Program-made: the position numbers and the translations under genes | In this document: positions 19,662-29,002 of the stretch, one piece after another | Layout of the letters: each line of letters opens with the position of its first letter | Numbering within the stretch: position 1 is the stretch's first letter | The notes under the pieces: generated by a model | Database searches by the model: none | What the model was told of the DNA's origin: nothing | Seen by the model: only the letters and a program-made list of their open reading frames with translations | DNA from: Rubrimonas cliftonensis | Lineage (GTDB): Bacteria; Pseudomonadota; Alphaproteobacteria; Rhodobacterales; Rhodobacteraceae | Assembly: GCF_900107585.1 (NCBI RefSeq) | Contig: NZ_FNQM01000006.1 | Location: 1 to 64,000 of the forward strand | Length of the DNA stretch: 64,000 nt | Direction of reading: 5' to 3'

Positions 19662-20330
19662 TCAGGCGCTGGCGATCTCCAGCGGCGCGAACCTGCGCGT
19701 CTCGGCGCTGAAGACGTGCAGGACGCCCTCGCCGATGTCCATCCACGCGCCGTGCAGCGTCAGCAGGTTCCTGTCCACCGCCGATTTCACGAACGGAAAG
19801 CTTTCGAGGTTGCGCAGGGAGACCTGCACGGCCTCCTGCTCCAGCAGGCGCAGCCGCTCCTCGCGCGAGCCGGTGTCGGAGACCTTCGCGTAGCCGGGCG
19901 CCAGGATCGACATCCAGCGCCCGACAAAGCTCGTCTCCTCCTCCAGATGCGGCGCCGCGCCGGAGCACATGTCATGGCACGCCTCCACGCCGCCGCAGTT
20001 CGAATGCCCGAGCACGACGATATGGGCGACCTTCAGCACGGTGACGGCGTATTCGAGCGCGGCGGAGGCGCCATGATGGGCGTGGTCCGGCGCATAGGGC
20101 GGCACCAGGTTGGCGACGTTGCGCACCACGAAGAGGTCGCCGGGCTCGGCGCCGAACAGGCCGACCGCGTCCACGCGGCTGTCGCAGCACGAGAACACCA
20201 TGGCGCGCGGGCGCTGGCCGCCTTCGGCGAGCCTTGCGTACCAGGCGCGGTCCTTCTCGAAGCGGAGCGCGCGCCACGCGCGGTAGCGGTCGACCATGTA
20301 TCCCGGCAGCAGGCGGGCTGTCTTGGGCAT
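19662..20330 (-). CDS. Beta-class carbonic anhydrase
   Basis: A 222-residue enzyme interconverting CO2 and bicarbonate. The zinc ligands Cys48, His109 and Cys112 and the Asp50-Arg52 dyad are visible in CCDSRVD and HSNCGG. Length is normal. It starts close to the ABC operon but is separated from it by 65 bp and is likely transcribed independently in the same direction. Confidence 0.93.
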   Translation of the reverse strand: MPKTARLLPGYMVDRYRAWRALRFEKDRAWYARLAEGGQRPRAMVFSCCDSRVDAVGLFGAEPGDLFVVRNVANLVPPYAPDHAHHGASAALEYAVTVLKVAHIVVLGHSNCGGVEACHDMCSGAAPHLEEETSFVGRWMSILAPGYAKVSDTGSREERLRLLEQEAVQVSLRNLESFPFVKSAVDRNLLTLHGAWMDIGEGVLHVFSAETRRFAPLEIASA

Positions 20331-20414
20331 CGGGCGCGCTCCCTCGAGGCGGAACCTCTTGGGCGATAGCGCGGGCGGGCGGGCGTGTCGAGGGAGCGTG
20401 CGGGCGACGGAGCG

Positions 20415-21335
20415 TCAGGTCCAGGAGCCGACGAGGCTGAGCGGCGTCGCGCCGGCGCCGAGCTTGAACCGCGCGAGCCCCGGCGCGCGGCGCGTGTCGA
20501 CCGTCCCGAGGTCGAGCCGCGCCACGCCGAGCTTGCGCAGCGCCGCCGCCGCCCGCCACAGCATCAGCGGATGGGCGCCGGCGTCGCGCCCCGCCGCGTC
20601 CACCCATCCAAGATGGTAGAACGCGCCCGCGCCGTGGCGGACGAAGAGCATCTCCGCGACGGTCTCGCCGGCCGACTGCGCGCGCGCCAGCAGCAGCGCG
20701 CGCCGACCGGCGGCGGCGGCCCACGCCGCGGGAAGCGCCTTCGGCAGGCCGAGATAGCCGCGGGCGCGCGCCTGCCTCGCCTCCCGCTCCGCCACGGCGG
20801 CGAGGGCCGCGGCCGAGGGCGCGTCGTCGAGCGTCACCCGCAGCGCGTTCGACCGCTCGGCGGCGTTGAGGCGGTTGCGCCATTTCTGGTCCATGCCCGC
20901 CCGCAGCGCCGTCTCGTCGGCGATGTCGAGCAGGGCCGCGGCCGGCCCGGTCATGATGCGGCGCAGGCCGGCCGCCGCCAGCGTCTGCGCCTCGTCCGGC
21001 CCCGCCTCGGGCGACAGGATGACGAGGCGCGGCCAGGGCAGCGGCGCGCTGCGGCGGATCAGGCGGTAGATCTCGGCGCGCGGGGCGTCGGGGTCGGTGA
21101 ACACCGGCCCGCGCGCGGCGAGCGCGCCATGCGCCAGCGGCCCGAGGCTGCGCGCCGTGAACTGCGCCAGCGCCAGCACCCGCCGGCCGTCGCGCACGGC
21201 GACGCGCAGGATGCGCCCGCCGATCGCCTCGACCGCGGCGCCGTAGCTCCATTGCTGCTGCCAGGGCGCCTGCTTCGCCAGCCGGTCCCAGAGCGCGCGG
21301 TCGTCAACGGTCCATTCAGCTTTCATGGCGAGCAT
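20415..21335 (-). CDS. FemAB/GNAT-type N-acyltransferase
   Basis: A 306-residue protein with the double-GNAT fold pattern of FemAB-like transferases: QQQWSYGAAVEAIGGRILR in the N-terminal half, WRNRLNAAER in the middle, and AFYHLGWVDAAGR followed by HPLMLWRAAAALRKLGVARL near the end. FemAB enzymes join amino acids or acyl groups to peptidoglycan or lipids, and some alphaproteobacterial members are linked to exopolysaccharide genes. The exact acceptor is unknown. The start is either 21335 or 21326. A divergent small gene begins only 35 bp away. Confidence 0.75.
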   Translation of the reverse strand: MLAMKAEWTVDDRALWDRLAKQAPWQQQWSYGAAVEAIGGRILRVAVRDGRRVLALAQFTARSLGPLAHGALAARGPVFTDPDAPRAEIYRLIRRSAPLPWPRLVILSPEAGPDEAQTLAAAGLRRIMTGPAAALLDIADETALRAGMDQKWRNRLNAAERSNALRVTLDDAPSAAALAAVAEREARQARARGYLGLPKALPAAWAAAAGRRALLLARAQSAGETVAEMLFVRHGAGAFYHLGWVDAAGRDAGAHPLMLWRAAAALRKLGVARLDLGTVDTRRAPGLARFKLGAGATPLSLVGSWT

Positions 21336-21370
21336 TGTCGCCGAACCATGGTTAACGAAAGGCTTCCGGC

Positions 21371-21562
21371 ATGGCCCGAACGCATCCGCCGGTGATGGGA
21401 CACGACCTGCCGGGGCCGCGGCTGACCCGCGCCGGCTGGGGGCTCCTCGCGCTCTGGGTCGGGGCGCCGGCGCTGGCGCTGATCGTCGTCAGCGACCTGC
21501 TCGGCTGGGTCGTCGCGCAGGCGCTGTTCGACGTCTGCTTCGGACTGGTCTGCTACTTGTAA
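21371..21562 (+). CDS. Small membrane protein of unknown function
   Basis: A 63-residue protein with a hydrophilic start and a hydrophobic stretch (WGLLALWVGAPALALIVVSD, then LLGWVVAQALFDVCFGLVCYL) that would form one or two membrane helices. GAAAGG lies 8 bases before the ATG. It is divergent from the FemAB-like gene and convergent with the FGGY kinase gene, only 4 bp away. No family is recognised. The hydrophobicity pattern supports a real gene. Confidence 0.5.
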   Translation: MARTHPPVMGHDLPGPRLTRAGWGLLALWVGAPALALIVVSDLLGWVVAQALFDVCFGLVCYL

Positions 21563-21566
21563 GCGG

Positions 21567-23141
21567 TCAGAGCGCGGCGAGCGCGGCGCGCTGGGCGCGC
21601 ATCAGGCGCAGGGCGGCGGAGTCGCGGTCCCATGTCCTGGCGAGCGCCGGGGCGGCGGGTGCGACCGGCGCATCGCTCGCGAAGACCGCGGCGGCTTCCG
21701 CGAGGCGTGGACTGAGACCGGCGGCGACCGCGGCGACCGCGGCGCATCCGCGCAGGGCGGGTTCGCGGGCGTCGTGGGCGGCGAGGGCGCAGCCGATCGC
21801 CTCGGCGTAGAGGCCGCTGAGCAGCGGGCTGCGGGCGTGGCCGCCGGCCATGTGGAGCGTCGTGCAGGCCGCCGGCGCGCCGGCCAGCGCCTCGACGATC
21901 TCGCGCAGCTCCAGCGCCAGCGCCACGCAGGCGCGCCAGTAGAGCCGGCAGAGCGCGTCGAAGCCGCCCTCGCCCGTCAGGTCGTCCAGCGCCAGGCCGC
22001 AGATCGCGCCGAGCGCCGCGGGCGCGGCGACCGGCGCGCGCGCGCCATGGAAGCTCGGCAGCACATGCAGGTCCGCCGCGAGGGCCGGCCCCTTCTCGGC
22101 GCGGAGCGCGCGCACCCGCGCGGTGATCTCGGCATGGGCCCGGTCGTCGGCCGGGCGGCCGCCGAAGCGCCCGATCAGATGGTCGAGCAGCGCCCCGGTC
22201 GCCGACTGGCCGCCCTCGATCACCGAGAGGCCCGGCAGCACCGCGTCGGGGCAGGGCCCCCAGAGACCCGGCCCGGCCCGCGCATCGCGCCGCAGGCCCA
22301 TGACGCAGCTCGACGTCCCGGCGATCAGCGCCAGCCCCGCCTCCGGCGCGCGGCCGAGCATCCCCAGCGCGGCGGCGTGGGCGTCGATCAGCCCCGCGCC
22401 CACCCGGGCGGCTGGCGAGAGCCCCAGCTCCCTAGCGGCCCGGGGCGTCAGCGGCCCCAGATCGGTCCCCGGCGCGACGCCCTGCGGCGGCAGGCCGGCG
22501 CGCGCGCGCAGATCCCCCAGCCCGACATCGTCGAGCAGCGCGTCGCGCCAGCCTCCGGTCCACGGCCATTTGCAGGCGACGGCGCAGGCCGAACGCGCGG
22601 TCGAGCCGGTCGCGCGCCAACCGAGGAAGTCGCAGAGATCGAGCAGCATCCCGGTCCGCGCCCAGACCTCCGGTCGGCGGCGCTTCAGCCACAGCGCCTT
22701 AGGTCCCTGCATCTCGGGGCTGACGGCGCCGCCGCAGAGCGCGGCCAGCGCGGGATCGGCGGCGCTCATCTCCGCCGCCTCGGCCATCGCGCGGTGGTCC
22801 AGCCAGAGCAGCGTGTCCCAGCACGGGCGGTCCTCGACGGGCTGCCCGCCGTCCAGCGGCAGCGGCGCGCCGTCGGCGTCGCGCAGCGTCAGCGAGGCCG
22901 TGGCGGCGAAGGCGAGGCCGACGACGGCGCCGCCGGGCGCCCCGGCTTCGTCGAGCGCGCCGCGCACGGCGGCGCAGGCCGCGCGCCACACGGCCCCCGC
23001 GTCCTGCTCGAAGCCATCGGGGCCGGTCCGCCGCACCGGGATCTGGCGTTCGTCCGCGCCCAGCAGCGCGCCGGCGGCCGAGAACAACCCCGCCCGCGCG
23101 CTGGCGGTGCCGACGTCCACGCCGATCAGCAGTTTCTCCAT
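21567..23141 (-). CDS. FGGY-family carbohydrate (pentulose/polyol) kinase
   Basis: A 524-residue kinase. The N-terminal phosphate-binding motif is GVDVGTASARAGLF, the substrate Asp is in LIDAHAAALG, and the ATP-binding segments are LIAGTSSCVMGL and LHMAGGHARSPLL. It most resembles the D-ribulokinase/ribitol-kinase branch (long form with CKWPW). It is the last gene of the polyol operon, 20 bp after the HAD phosphatase, so it probably phosphorylates the ketose made by one of the dehydrogenases. The specific sugar cannot be read from the sequence. Confidence 0.88.
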   Translation of the reverse strand: MEKLLIGVDVGTASARAGLFSAAGALLGADERQIPVRRTGPDGFEQDAGAVWRAACAAVRGALDEAGAPGGAVVGLAFAATASLTLRDADGAPLPLDGGQPVEDRPCWDTLLWLDHRAMAEAAEMSAADPALAALCGGAVSPEMQGPKALWLKRRRPEVWARTGMLLDLCDFLGWRATGSTARSACAVACKWPWTGGWRDALLDDVGLGDLRARAGLPPQGVAPGTDLGPLTPRAARELGLSPAARVGAGLIDAHAAALGMLGRAPEAGLALIAGTSSCVMGLRRDARAGPGLWGPCPDAVLPGLSVIEGGQSATGALLDHLIGRFGGRPADDRAHAEITARVRALRAEKGPALAADLHVLPSFHGARAPVAAPAALGAICGLALDDLTGEGGFDALCRLYWRACVALALELREIVEALAGAPAACTTLHMAGGHARSPLLSGLYAEAIGCALAAHDAREPALRGCAAVAAVAAGLSPRLAEAAAVFASDAPVAPAAPALARTWDRDSAALRLMRAQRAALAAL

Positions 23142-23161
23142 GGCGGCTCCGCGCTGCGGCC

Positions 23162-23848
23162 TCAGGCCGGCGACGCGAGCAGTCCCGGCAGGCGCGCCAT
23201 CTCGTCGAATAGCAGGTGCGCCCCCGCCGCGGCGAGGGCGTGGCGATGCGCCGGCGCGCGGGCGTGGCCGCCGCCGAGAAAGCCGAGCGCCCGCATGCCC
23301 GCCGCCCGCGCCGCCATGACCCCCGCCGGGCTGTCCTCGATGACGGCGCAGGCGGCAGGCGCCGCGCCCATCGCGGCGGCGGCGTGCAGGAACAGGTCCG
23401 GCGCCGGCTTGCCGCGGGCCACCATCGTCGCGCTGAACATGCGCCCGCCGCATCGCCCCCCGAAACGCGCGGCGAGCCCGGTCAGTTCGAGCGACAGGGC
23501 GATGCGCTCCGGCTGGCTGGAGGAGGCGACGCAGTAGGGCGCCTCCAGCGCGTCGAGCGCCGCGGCGACGCCGGCGATGGGGCGCAGTTCGGCGCGGAAG
23601 GCGGCGTGGAGGCGTTCGCGCATCCGCTCCAGCCATGCGGGGTCGGGATCGAGGCCGAAGTCGCGCCGCAGCTCTTCGCAGAGCGCGGCGAGGCTGCGGC
23701 CCAGAAAGCGCGCCTGCGCGGCGTCGGCCGTCATCGCCACGCCGGCCTCCGCCAGCGCCTCGCTCAGCACCCTGAGCGCGATCGGCTCGCTGTCCACCAG
23801 CACGCCGTCGCAGTCGAAGACGACGAGCGCCGGCGGCGCCCGCGTCAG
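23162..23848 (-). CDS. HAD-family phosphatase (beta-phosphoglucomutase-like), probable CTG start
   Basis: A HAD hydrolase with the nucleophile motif FDCDGVLVDS, motif II (VASSSQ), Lys in GKPAPDLFL and motif III VIEDSPAG. The first ATG, GTG or TTG in this frame is the GTG at 23803, which would remove the catalytic DxD. Upstream to the nearest in-frame stop there is no standard start codon. CTG at 23848-23846, overlapping the stop of the dehydrogenase gene, would give a complete 228-residue protein. It lies inside the polyol operon and likely dephosphorylates a sugar or polyol phosphate. Confidence 0.8.
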   Translation of the reverse strand: MTRAPPALVVFDCDGVLVDSEPIALRVLSEALAEAGVAMTADAAQARFLGRSLAALCEELRRDFGLDPDPAWLERMRERLHAAFRAELRPIAGVAAALDALEAPYCVASSSQPERIALSLELTGLAARFGGRCGGRMFSATMVARGKPAPDLFLHAAAAMGAAPAACAVIEDSPAGVMAARAAGMRALGFLGGGHARAPAHRHALAAAGAHLLFDEMARLPGLLASPA

Positions 23849-25320
23849 CCCCGCAGCCAGCCCGACAGGGCGCTGCGCACCCCCTCAACCTCGATCCGCG
23901 CCGCCCAGCGCGCGAAGGCGTCGCGGAAGGGCGCGGCGCGGCCGACCTCGCCGTAGACCTCGCCCATGCCGAGCCAGTCCAGCGGGTCGGGCCGCGCCGC
24001 CAGCGCCGAGAGGCTCTCCCAGCGCGGATCGTTCGGCGCGATGGCGCCGCCGGTCTCGTCGCGGCCTGCGCAGTAGCGCCGCCACAGCGCCGAGACGAGC
24101 GCGAGCCCCTCGACCGGCGCCCCGGCGGCGAGGCGGTCGCGGACCGCCGGCACGATGAATTTCGGCTGCCGGTTGGAGCCGTCGAGGCAGAGCCGGCGCA
24201 CCGTGTCGCCGATGGCTGGGTTGGCGAAGCGGCTCGCGATCAGCGCGCGATAGGCCTCCAGCGACTGGCCCGGCGGCGTCGGCGTCACGGGGATGATCTC
24301 CTCGCGCGTCAGCTTTTCCAGGTAGCCGGCGATGAGCGGCTCGGCCATGGCCTCGTGGACGAATTCGATCCCCAGAAGGCCGCCGGGATACGCGATCGCC
24401 GCATGCCCGCCGTTGAGGATGCGCAGTTTCATCAGCTCCCATGTTCCCACGTCGGGGGTGAACAGGACGCCGGCCTGCTCCAGCGGAGGGCGGCCGAGGG
24501 GGAAGCGGTCCTCGATCACCCATTGCGTGAAGTCCTCGCAGAACACCGGCCAGGCGTCGTCCACGCCATGCCGCTCGCGGCAGAGCCTGCGCTCGCGCTC
24601 GCCGGTGGCGGGGGTGATGCGGTCCACCATCGCGTCGGGGAAGGCGACCTCGGCCTCCACCCAGTCGGCGAAGCCCGCGTCGCCGAGCCGCGCGAGCCCC
24701 GCCACCGCGTTGCGGGTGACGCCGCCGTTGTGGGGGATGTTGTCGCAGCACATCACGGTGAAGGGCTGCAGGCCGGCGCCGCGGCGGGCGCGGAGCCCGG
24801 CGAGGATCAGTCCGAAGACGGTGCGCGGCGCGTCCGGCGCGGCGGCGTCGGCGCGAATCGCGGGATGGTCGGCGTCGAACGCGCCCGAGGCGTCGAGGAA
24901 ATAACCGCCCTCCGTCACGGTCAGCGACACGATCCGCGTCGCGGGGTCCGCCAGCCGCGCCACGGTCGCGGCGACGTCGCCCACGGGCAGGAAATCGACC
25001 ATCGGGCCGATGACGCGGGCCTCCACCGCCTCGGCAGACTGCTCGACCAGCGTCGTCAGCCAGTCCTGCCCGGCGAGCGCCTCGCGCATCGCCCCGTCAT
25101 GGGGCGTGACGCCGGCGCCGACGATGGCCCAGTCACGGGCGAGGCCCCGGTTCATCAGCGCGTCGAGATGGGCGGCCTGATGGGCGCGGTGGAAGTTTCC
25201 GACGCCGAAATGCACGATGCCGGGCGAGAGGTCGCCGCGCACATAGCGCGGAACGCCGACGCGGCGCAGCGTCGGCAGCGCGGAAAGCGAAAGGCGGGAG
25301 GGCGCGGCTGCGTCGATCAT
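23845..25320 (-). CDS. mtlK: Mannitol/polyol 2-dehydrogenase
   Basis: A 491-residue long-chain polyol dehydrogenase, NAD-dependent. The Rossmann motif GVGNFHRAHQAAHLDAL is near residue 35. The central catalytic region carries KLRILNGGHAAIAYPGGLLG, with the conserved Lys-Asn-His core. It oxidises mannitol (or arabitol) to fructose (or xylulose). It follows the SmoS-like gene with 4 bp between them, the same order as smoS-mtlK in Rhodobacter sphaeroides, and is followed directly by the HAD gene. Confidence 0.9.
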   Translation of the reverse strand: MIDAAAPSRLSLSALPTLRRVGVPRYVRGDLSPGIVHFGVGNFHRAHQAAHLDALMNRGLARDWAIVGAGVTPHDGAMREALAGQDWLTTLVEQSAEAVEARVIGPMVDFLPVGDVAATVARLADPATRIVSLTVTEGGYFLDASGAFDADHPAIRADAAAPDAPRTVFGLILAGLRARRGAGLQPFTVMCCDNIPHNGGVTRNAVAGLARLGDAGFADWVEAEVAFPDAMVDRITPATGERERRLCRERHGVDDAWPVFCEDFTQWVIEDRFPLGRPPLEQAGVLFTPDVGTWELMKLRILNGGHAAIAYPGGLLGIEFVHEAMAEPLIAGYLEKLTREEIIPVTPTPPGQSLEAYRALIASRFANPAIGDTVRRLCLDGSNRQPKFIVPAVRDRLAAGAPVEGLALVSALWRRYCAGRDETGGAIAPNDPRWESLSALAARPDPLDWLGMGEVYGEVGRAAPFRDAFARWAARIEVEGVRSALSGWLRG

Positions 25321-25324
25321 GGCT

Positions 25325-26094
25325 TCAGCTCATCCAGTTTCCGCCGTCGACGTTGTAGGTCTGCGCGACGACGTAATCGCTTTCGGGTCCGGCGAGGAAG
25401 ATCGCCATGCCGACGAGATCCCGCGCGGTTCCCATCCGCCCGTAGGGCACGGCCTCTCCAACGAGCTTCTTCTTCTCGCCCGGCGGGCGCCCTTCCCATT
25501 TCGCGAAGAGCGCGTCCACGCCGTCCCAGTGCTCGCCGTCCACCACGCCGGGCGCGATGGCGTTGACGTTGATGCGGTGGCGGATGAGGTCGAGCCCCGC
25601 CGACTGGGTCAGAGAGATCACCGCCGCCTTGGTGGCGCAGTACACTGCGACGAGCGGCTCGCCGCGCCGCCCCGCCTGGCTCGCCATGTTGACGATCCGC
25701 CCGCCGCGCCCGCGCGCGATCATCCCCCTAGCCACGGCCTGCATCGTGAAGAGCACGCCGTGGACGTTGACGCGGAACAGCCGCTCGCAGCTCTCGGGCG
25801 TGATCTCGACGATGGGCGCGGCGTCGAACAGGGCGGCGCTGTTCACGAGGATGTCGAGCCCGCCGAGCCGCGCCTCGGCGTCCGCGACGCCGGCCTCAAT
25901 GCTGGCGCGGTCGCCGACGTCCATCGTCACCGCGATGGCGGCGGCGCCGATCCCGGCGGCGGCGGCTTCGGCGCGGTCGCGGTCGATGTCGGCCAGCGCC
26001 ACGCGGGCGCCCTCGCGCGCATAGGCTTCGGCGAAGGCGAGGCCGATGCCGCGCGCGGCGCCGGTGATCAGCGCCGTCTTGCCCTCCAGCCGCC

Positions 26095-26098
<4 letters not shown>
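25325..26098 (-). CDS. smoS: Sorbitol (glucitol) dehydrogenase, SDR family
   Basis: A 257-residue short-chain dehydrogenase. The cofactor motif is TGAARGIG (about 12-19), the acidic residue in ALADIDRD points to NAD(H), NSAAL follows, and the catalytic Tyr-Lys is in YCATK. The end, [10 protein letters not shown], is that of SmoS/galactitol dehydrogenase proteins, which convert sorbitol to fructose. The start overlaps the SmoK stop (ATGA), so the enzyme is coupled to its uptake system. Confidence 0.9.
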
Positions 26099-27096
<998 letters not shown>

Positions 27097-27109
27097 TGTC
27101 CGGGTCTCC

Positions 27110-27940
27110 TTACTTGACGGCGCCGAAGGTCAGCCCGCGCACGAGCTGCTTCTGGCTGAACCAGCCGAGCACGAGGATCGGCAGGATCGCCATGGTCGAG
27201 GCGGCCGAGAGCTTCGCCCAGAACAGACCCTCGGGGCTGGAGTAGCTGGCGATGAAGGCGGTCAGCGGCGCGGCCTTGGCGGCGGTGAGGTTCAGCGTCC
27301 AGAACGCCTCGTTCCAGGCGAGGATGACGTTGAGCAGCATCGTCGAGGCGATGCCGGGCACGGCCATCGGCGCGAGAACGTGGATGATCTCCGCGGAAAG
27401 GCCGGCGCCGTCCATGCGCGCCGCCTCCAGTATCTCGCCGGGGATTTCCTTGAAGTAGGTGTAGAGCATCCACACCACGATCGGCAGGTTGATGAGCGCC
27501 ATCACCGCGACCAGCCCCCCCAGCGTGTCGAGCAGCCCCCAGTCGCGGAACAGCAGGTAGATCGGCACCAGCACGCCGACCGCCGGCATCATCTTGGTCG
27601 AGAGCATCCACATCAGGATGTTCTTGGTGTGCTTTGTCGGCGAGAACGCCATCGACCACGCCGCCGGCACCGCGATCAGCAGCGCCAGCAGCGTCGAGCC
27701 GACCGAGATCACCACCGAGTTCATCGCATGGCGGGCGTAGTTCGACCGCTCCTGCACGGTGGCGTAGTTCTCCCACGTCCAGTCGAAGAACACGAAGACC
27801 GGCGGGGTCGAGACGGCCTGACCCTCGGTCTTGAAGCTGGTCAGCACCGTCCAGAGGATCGGAAAGAAGATCAGCAGCGCGACGGTCCACGCTACGGCCG
27901 AGATGGCGGCCTTGCGGGCGGGCGTGTGGGCGCGGGCCAT
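27110..27940 (-). CDS. smoG: Polyol ABC transporter permease, SmoG type
   Basis: A 276-residue inner-membrane protein with six predicted helices, typical of MalG-type subunits. The EAA loop that docks to the ATPase reads [20 protein letters not shown]. It begins three bases after the SmoF stop and ends 13 bp before smoK. Confidence 0.92.
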   Translation of the reverse strand: MARAHTPARKAAISAVAWTVALLIFFPILWTVLTSFKTEGQAVSTPPVFVFFDWTWENYATVQERSNYARHAMNSVVISVGSTLLALLIAVPAAWSMAFSPTKHTKNILMWMLSTKMMPAVGVLVPIYLLFRDWGLLDTLGGLVAVMALINLPIVVWMLYTYFKEIPGEILEAARMDGAGLSAEIIHVLAPMAVPGIASTMLLNVILAWNEAFWTLNLTAAKAAPLTAFIASYSSPEGLFWAKLSAASTMAILPILVLGWFSQKQLVRGLTFGAVK

Positions 27941-27943
27941 GGC

Positions 27944-28816
27944 TCAGCTCTCCAGGTTCTTGCCGACCATGCGGATCAGGAACACCGCGACGATGTTGGC
28001 GAGGATCACGGCGATCACGCCGCCCGCCGACGCGCCGCCGATGTCGTATTGCAGCAGCGCCTGCGCATAGATCAGGAAGGCGAGGTTGGTCGTGGCCGTG
28101 CCGGGGCCGCCATTGGTCGTCACGAGGATTTCCGCGAACACGCTCAGCAGGAAGATCGTCTCGATCAGGACCACCACCGTCAGGGCGCGGGCGAGGTGGG
28201 GCAGGGTGATGTAGGCGAACACCGACACCGGCCCGGCGCCGTCCATCTCCGCGGCCTCGCGCTGCTCGCTGTCGAGCGACTGGAGCGCGGTGAGGATGAT
28301 CAGCGTCGCGAAGGGCAGCCAGCCCCACGCCACGATGACGATGATCGAGAACAGCGGCAGCTCGGCGAACCAGTCGACCGGCTCCATGCCGAGGCTCTGC
28401 GCGATCCAGGCGAACAGCCCGTTGACGGGGTGCATCAGCATGTTCTTCCACACCAGCGCCGAGACGGTCGGCATCACGAAGAACGGCGCGATCACCAGCA
28501 GCCGCACGATCCCCTGGCCCCACATCGGCTGGTCGAGCAGCAGCGCCAGGGCCGTGCCGCCGATCAGCGTGATCGCGAGCACCCCCAGCACCAGCGTCAG
28601 CGTGTTGACGATCGCGGCTTTGAAGGCGGGGTCGGTGAGGAACCAGCCGTAGTTCTCGACGCCGACGTAGCTCTCCATCCCCGGCATAAGCAGGTTGTAG
28701 CGCAGGGTGGAGAAGTAGAGCGTCATCGCCAGCGGGATCGCCATCCAGGCCAGCAGCAGGATGACCGACGGGGCGAGGGTGAGGCGCGCGGCGGCGCGGG
28801 TGTGCGTGGTGGCCAT
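27944..28816 (-). CDS. smoF: Polyol ABC transporter permease, SmoF type
   Basis: A 290-residue MalF/UgpA-type permease with about six membrane helices. The EAA loop reads EAAEMDGAGPVSVFAYITLP. It follows the binding-protein gene after a 186-bp spacer that contains two stem-loops, so its expression is probably lower than that of the binding protein. Confidence 0.92.
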   Translation of the reverse strand: MATTHTRAAARLTLAPSVILLLAWMAIPLAMTLYFSTLRYNLLMPGMESYVGVENYGWFLTDPAFKAAIVNTLTLVLGVLAITLIGGTALALLLDQPMWGQGIVRLLVIAPFFVMPTVSALVWKNMLMHPVNGLFAWIAQSLGMEPVDWFAELPLFSIIVIVAWGWLPFATLIILTALQSLDSEQREAAEMDGAGPVSVFAYITLPHLARALTVVVLIETIFLLSVFAEILVTTNGGPGTATTNLAFLIYAQALLQYDIGGASAGGVIAVILANIVAVFLIRMVGKNLES

Positions 28817-28897
28817 GGTCTCGGGCTCCCGTCCGATGATCCGGCGCGGCGCCTTGGCCCGCGCCGGTCGGGTCGTTGGTCAGCCGCGGCGCGCACG

Positions 28898-28995
28898 CCG
28901 ACGCCGCGTCCCTCTCCGGACGGCGTCGGCCTGACGGGCGGCGCGGCGAGGTCGGAGACGGTCCTGCGGGGCGTCGGGGCGGCCGAAGCCGCCCC
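28898..28995 (-). other. Two intercistronic stem-loops after the binding-protein gene
   Basis: On the minus strand the first hairpin, 8 bases after the smoE stop, is GGGGCGGC-TTCG-GCCGCCCC (28995-28976), an extra-stable UUCG tetraloop. The second has 9-bp arms CCGACGCCG at 28929-28921 and 28906-28898. Neither is followed by a T-run. Similar hairpins after binding-protein genes slow 3' decay and raise binding-protein mRNA over permease mRNA. Confidence 0.65.
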
Positions 28996-29002
28996 GCCAG
29001 GC

